A stretch of 64,000 nucleotides of DNA from JBBQFI01 sp038237805 (GTDB taxonomy: Bacteria; Verrucomicrobiota; Verrucomicrobiia; Chthoniobacterales; UBA10450), in contig JBBRYI010000001.1 in NCBI GenBank assembly GCA_038237805.1, forward strand, positions 1-64,000, written 5' to 3'. This document shows, piece after piece, positions 62,130 to 64,000 of the stretch. The notes beneath the pieces are model-generated. The model was not told where the DNA came from and made no database searches. It saw only the letters and a program-made list of their open reading frames with translations. The translations under genes were made by a program, and so were the position numbers. Positions within the stretch are counted from its first letter, which is position 1; every line of letters starts with the position of its first letter.

Positions 62130-62163
62130 ATTCAACGAAAAACGCGGAGTGATCTCCGCGCTG

Positions 62164-62382
62164 TCACTTCTGGCGAAAAGTAATTCGCCCCTTCGACAAA
62201 TCGTAGGGTGAAACTTCTAGCATAACTTTGTCGCCTGGCAAGATACGAATGAACTGCGGTTGCGTTTTTTCGCAGATGTGGGCGAGCACAAGATGCCCAT
62301 TGGGCAACGCCACCCGGAACATGGTATTCGGCAAAAGACCAACGACTGTGCCTTCTACTTCAATTGCGTCTTTCCGCGCCAT
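62164..62382 (-). CDS. infA: Translation initiation factor IF-1
   Basis: 72 residues from MARKDAIEVEGTVVGLLPNT. S1-like OB fold (FRVALPNGHLVLAHICEKTQ, RILPGDKVMLEVSPYDLSKG). Its start lies inside the end of map (28-base overlap), which points to translational coupling. Confidence 0.97.
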   Translation of the reverse strand: MARKDAIEVEGTVVGLLPNTMFRVALPNGHLVLAHICEKTQPQFIRILPGDKVMLEVSPYDLSKGRITFRQK

Positions 62383-63131
62383 GTCAGGATTTCTGGCTCG
62401 TCGCTCGTGATCAGGATCGTGTGCTCGAAATGGGCGGAGGGCGTTCCATCCGCCGTGCAAACCGTCCATCCATCTTCGAGCAGCCTGACGGACGCTGTTC
62501 CCAAATTAACCATCGGCTCAATCGCTAATGTCATACCGGCTCTTAACTTCGGTCCGCTGCCGCGTTTGCCGTAATTAGGAACCTGCGGTTCTTCGTGCAA
62601 TTTCCGGCCTACGCCGTGACCAACAAATTCGCGCACTACCGAAAAATGATGCTGCATCGCTTCCTCTTCTATTTCCGCGCACAAATCGCCAAGGCGGACA
62701 CCTTCAAACGCTGCGGCGATGGCGCGCGAGAGCGCCTTTTCCGTGACGCGCAATAGTTGTTCAGTGCGATCGTCAATTACGCCCACCGGCACCGTCGTTG
62801 CCGTATCACCCACCCAGCCATCCTGCACAACACCGATATCGAGTTTCACGATGTCGCCATACTGGATACGCCGCTGGCTGCCGATGCCGTGCACGATTTC
62901 GTCATTAAGCGAGATGCAAATGTTCCCGGGAAAAACACGATGCCCCAGGCGATAGCCGAGAAACGCGCTCTTTACCTTTGCTTCTTCCATGAAATCCGCC
63001 GCCGCTTGATCGACTTCTTTTGTCGTGATGCCGGGACGAATAAGTTCGCTCACGCGATCGAGGATCTCGCTCGCAGTGCGACAGGCCTGCCGCATCTTTT
63101 CGATCTCTTTTCCGCTTTTGATCGGAATCAT
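62355..63131 (-). CDS. map: Methionine aminopeptidase, type I
   Basis: 258 residues. Metal ligands: Asp in DIVKLDIGVVQDGWVGDTAT, His in EFVGHGVGRKLHEEPQVPNY, Glu in MTLAIEPMV, and the final Glu in HFEHTILIT. It removes initiator Met. Between adk and infA, overlapping both. Confidence 0.98.
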   Translation of the reverse strand: MIPIKSGKEIEKMRQACRTASEILDRVSELIRPGITTKEVDQAAADFMEEAKVKSAFLGYRLGHRVFPGNICISLNDEIVHGIGSQRRIQYGDIVKLDIGVVQDGWVGDTATTVPVGVIDDRTEQLLRVTEKALSRAIAAAFEGVRLGDLCAEIEEEAMQHHFSVVREFVGHGVGRKLHEEPQVPNYGKRGSGPKLRAGMTLAIEPMVNLGTASVRLLEDGWTVCTADGTPSAHFEHTILITSDEPEILTWRGKTQLK

Positions 63132-63784
63132 GCGGGTTGCTGCTCAATCAAGCGCGAGATGTCGCTAAAGACCGCGTCGCGCTCACGATTTCCATCAATG
63201 CGCCGTAGCGAGCTCGTCTTTTCGTAAAATTCCGCCAGCGGCTGCGTCTTGGCGTTGAATTCCGTGAGGCGATTCTGCAACACCGAGATATCATCGTCAT
63301 TTCGCCTAACGAGTGATCCATCGCAGTACGGACATACCGGACGCTCCGCGAATTTTGCACTGGTCACGCTTGTCGTGAATCCACAGCCCTGACATTGCAG
63401 ACGACTCGCGATCCGATCGCGCACGGTGTCTTCCGAAACGTCGAGCCAGATCGCCAGATCGAGCGGAGTATGCAGCCGCTCCAAAATTTTTTGCAAACTG
63501 CGCGCCTGCGGCATCGTGCGCGGAAACCCGTCGAAGACAAAACCGTAGCCGCCGTGCAAACGCAGCCAATCCTCGATCAGCCCGACGATGATTTTGTCTG
63601 AAACCAGTCCGCCATGCTGCGTCGTCTCCGCCGTTTTCAATCCGAGCGGAGTTCCGAGATCCCTTTCCCGCCGCAAAATCGCGCCCGGCGAAGTCACCGG
63701 AACTCCGAATTGGCGCGTGATCATTTCCGCCTGAGTTCCCTTGCCGGAACCCGGCGCGCCGAGAAGCACGAGTCGTCGTTTCAC
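63128..63784 (-). CDS. adk: Adenylate kinase with zinc-type lid
   Basis: 218 residues. P-loop LLGAPGSGKGTQAEMI, DGFPRTMPQA, and a long lid with four cysteines (CQGCGFTT and CPYCDG), then SLVRRNDDDISVLQNRL. It interconverts adenine nucleotides. The conserved LVRRNDD after the zinc knuckle is partly coded by a CCTAACGAGT copy (63305). The start follows secY directly and the stop overlaps map. Confidence 0.97.
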   Translation of the reverse strand: MKRRLVLLGAPGSGKGTQAEMITRQFGVPVTSPGAILRRERDLGTPLGLKTAETTQHGGLVSDKIIVGLIEDWLRLHGGYGFVFDGFPRTMPQARSLQKILERLHTPLDLAIWLDVSEDTVRDRIASRLQCQGCGFTTSVTSAKFAERPVCPYCDGSLVRRNDDDISVLQNRLTEFNAKTQPLAEFYEKTSSLRRIDGNRERDAVFSDISRLIEQQPA

Positions 63785-64000
63785 CTAGCGACCGTAAAGA
63801 AAAATGGCTACGCCACCAATGACCAAAACCGCGATTCCAACATAAAGCCACATGAGCATTCCATGGCCAGCGGCTTCGCCGCGATTGTAAGATGCGCGAT
63901 CAAAACTGCGTCCGCGAATCCGGCCCTTGCGCAGAAATCCATCGTAATGCCGCTGAATTAAATGTGTTTCCACCTGCCGCATGGTGTCGAGCATCACACC
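63785..64000 (-). CDS. secY: SecY preprotein translocase subunit, C-terminal part
   Basis: Partial; the rest lies beyond the window. Visible: GVMLDTMRQVETHLIQRHYD and GFLRKGRIRGR, which are the last helix end and cytosolic tail typical of SecY. After this a further 40 residues include a clear extra hydrophobic helix (MLMWLYVGIAVLVIGGVAIF) and end LYGR. Most SecY proteins end at the RGR tail, so the added helix is unusual. Position before adk-map-infA is the normal spc order. Confidence 0.88.
   Translation of the reverse strand, partial: GVMLDTMRQVETHLIQRHYDGFLRKGRIRGRSFDRASYNRGEAAGHGMLMWLYVGIAVLVIGGVAIFLYGR

Larger units (their letters stand above)
1691..63312. repeat. Dispersed short motif CCTAACGA(GT), 32 copies
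   Basis: Seen directly, counted by eye. First base of each plus-strand CCTAACGA: 1691, 8070, 8928, 11386, 15331, 17725, 20001, 20148, 22028, 23778, 24988, 30769, 33767, 40395, 41630, 45014, 49594, 51642, 60256, 63305. First base of each minus-strand copy (TCGTTAGG on plus): 8887, 14476, 17864, 25269, 30036, 32594, 34675, 40772, 42836, 44476, 45917, 54290. Fifteen copies extend to CCTAACGAGT and 23 are preceded by G, so the consensus is GCCTAACGAGT. Nearly all lie in coding sequence, in different frames. Chance expectation for an 8-mer on two strands is about 2. The function is not known to me; an uptake-sequence-like role is an inference. Confidence 0.9.

Overview
The window looks like a chromosome segment of a verrucomicrobial bacterium, most likely a soil lineage near Chthoniobacterales. 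This rests on established knowledge: Gloeo_Verruco (GloVer) repeats, DUF6600 proteins and modular secreted proteins with dockerin-like tails are typical of that phylum. No 16S gene is present to confirm it. Most genes from 22 kb onward lie on the minus strand.

Layout. 0-14.4 kb is an accessory region of large secreted proteins. Five of them (GloVer repeats, a W/C-rich repeat protein, an SBBP propeller, a subtilase and an NHL-like propeller) share one C-terminal cassette of about 170 residues ending in a duplicated dockerin-like motif. Broken copies, relic tails and single-base frameshifts lie among them. 14.5-26.9 kb is mixed housekeeping: a DUF2891 protein, a histone-deacetylase-like enzyme, tRNA-Pro(GGG), YchF, a zinc-ribbon protein, MOSC, the divergent NagZ/NamZ pair for peptidoglycan recycling, NadD-RsfS, FKBP, an L,D-transpeptidase and CinA. 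27-36.5 kb holds tig-clpP-clpX and a complete histidine-degradation operon hutH-hutU-ftcD-hutI. 36.6-45.8 kb holds a 42-residue lipoprotein, a second L,D-transpeptidase, asd, a DUF6600 protein, a DegP-type protease, recG and recJ. 45.8-50.3 kb is one 1493-residue protein resembling the TcA subunit of Tc toxins, with no TcB or TcC beside it. 50.3-60.3 kb holds DUF72, mqnA and mqnE (futalosine menaquinone route), a trypsin-like protease, a secretin, the Anbu proteasome-like protease with a small membrane protein, and a response regulator. 60.3-64 kb is the end of the spc/alpha ribosomal cluster: secY (partial), adk, map, infA, rpmJ, rpsM, rpsK, rpsD.

The most striking signal is not a gene. The 8-mer CCTAACGA occurs 32 times on the two strands (about 2 expected by chance), and its extended form CCTAACGAGT occurs 15 times. 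One-base variants are rare. Copies sit mostly inside unrelated coding sequences and in both orientations relative to transcription, at about the density of the DNA uptake sequences of Neisseria and Pasteurellaceae. This may be an undescribed DNA-uptake or chromosome-maintenance motif.

Smaller points: rsfS appears to start at ATA behind a strong ribosome-binding site, where one substitution would explain both that start and the nadD stop; ribosomal protein S11 has a long Lys/Ala/Pro-rich N-terminal extension; SecY carries an extra C-terminal membrane segment; and rpsD is not followed by rpoA.
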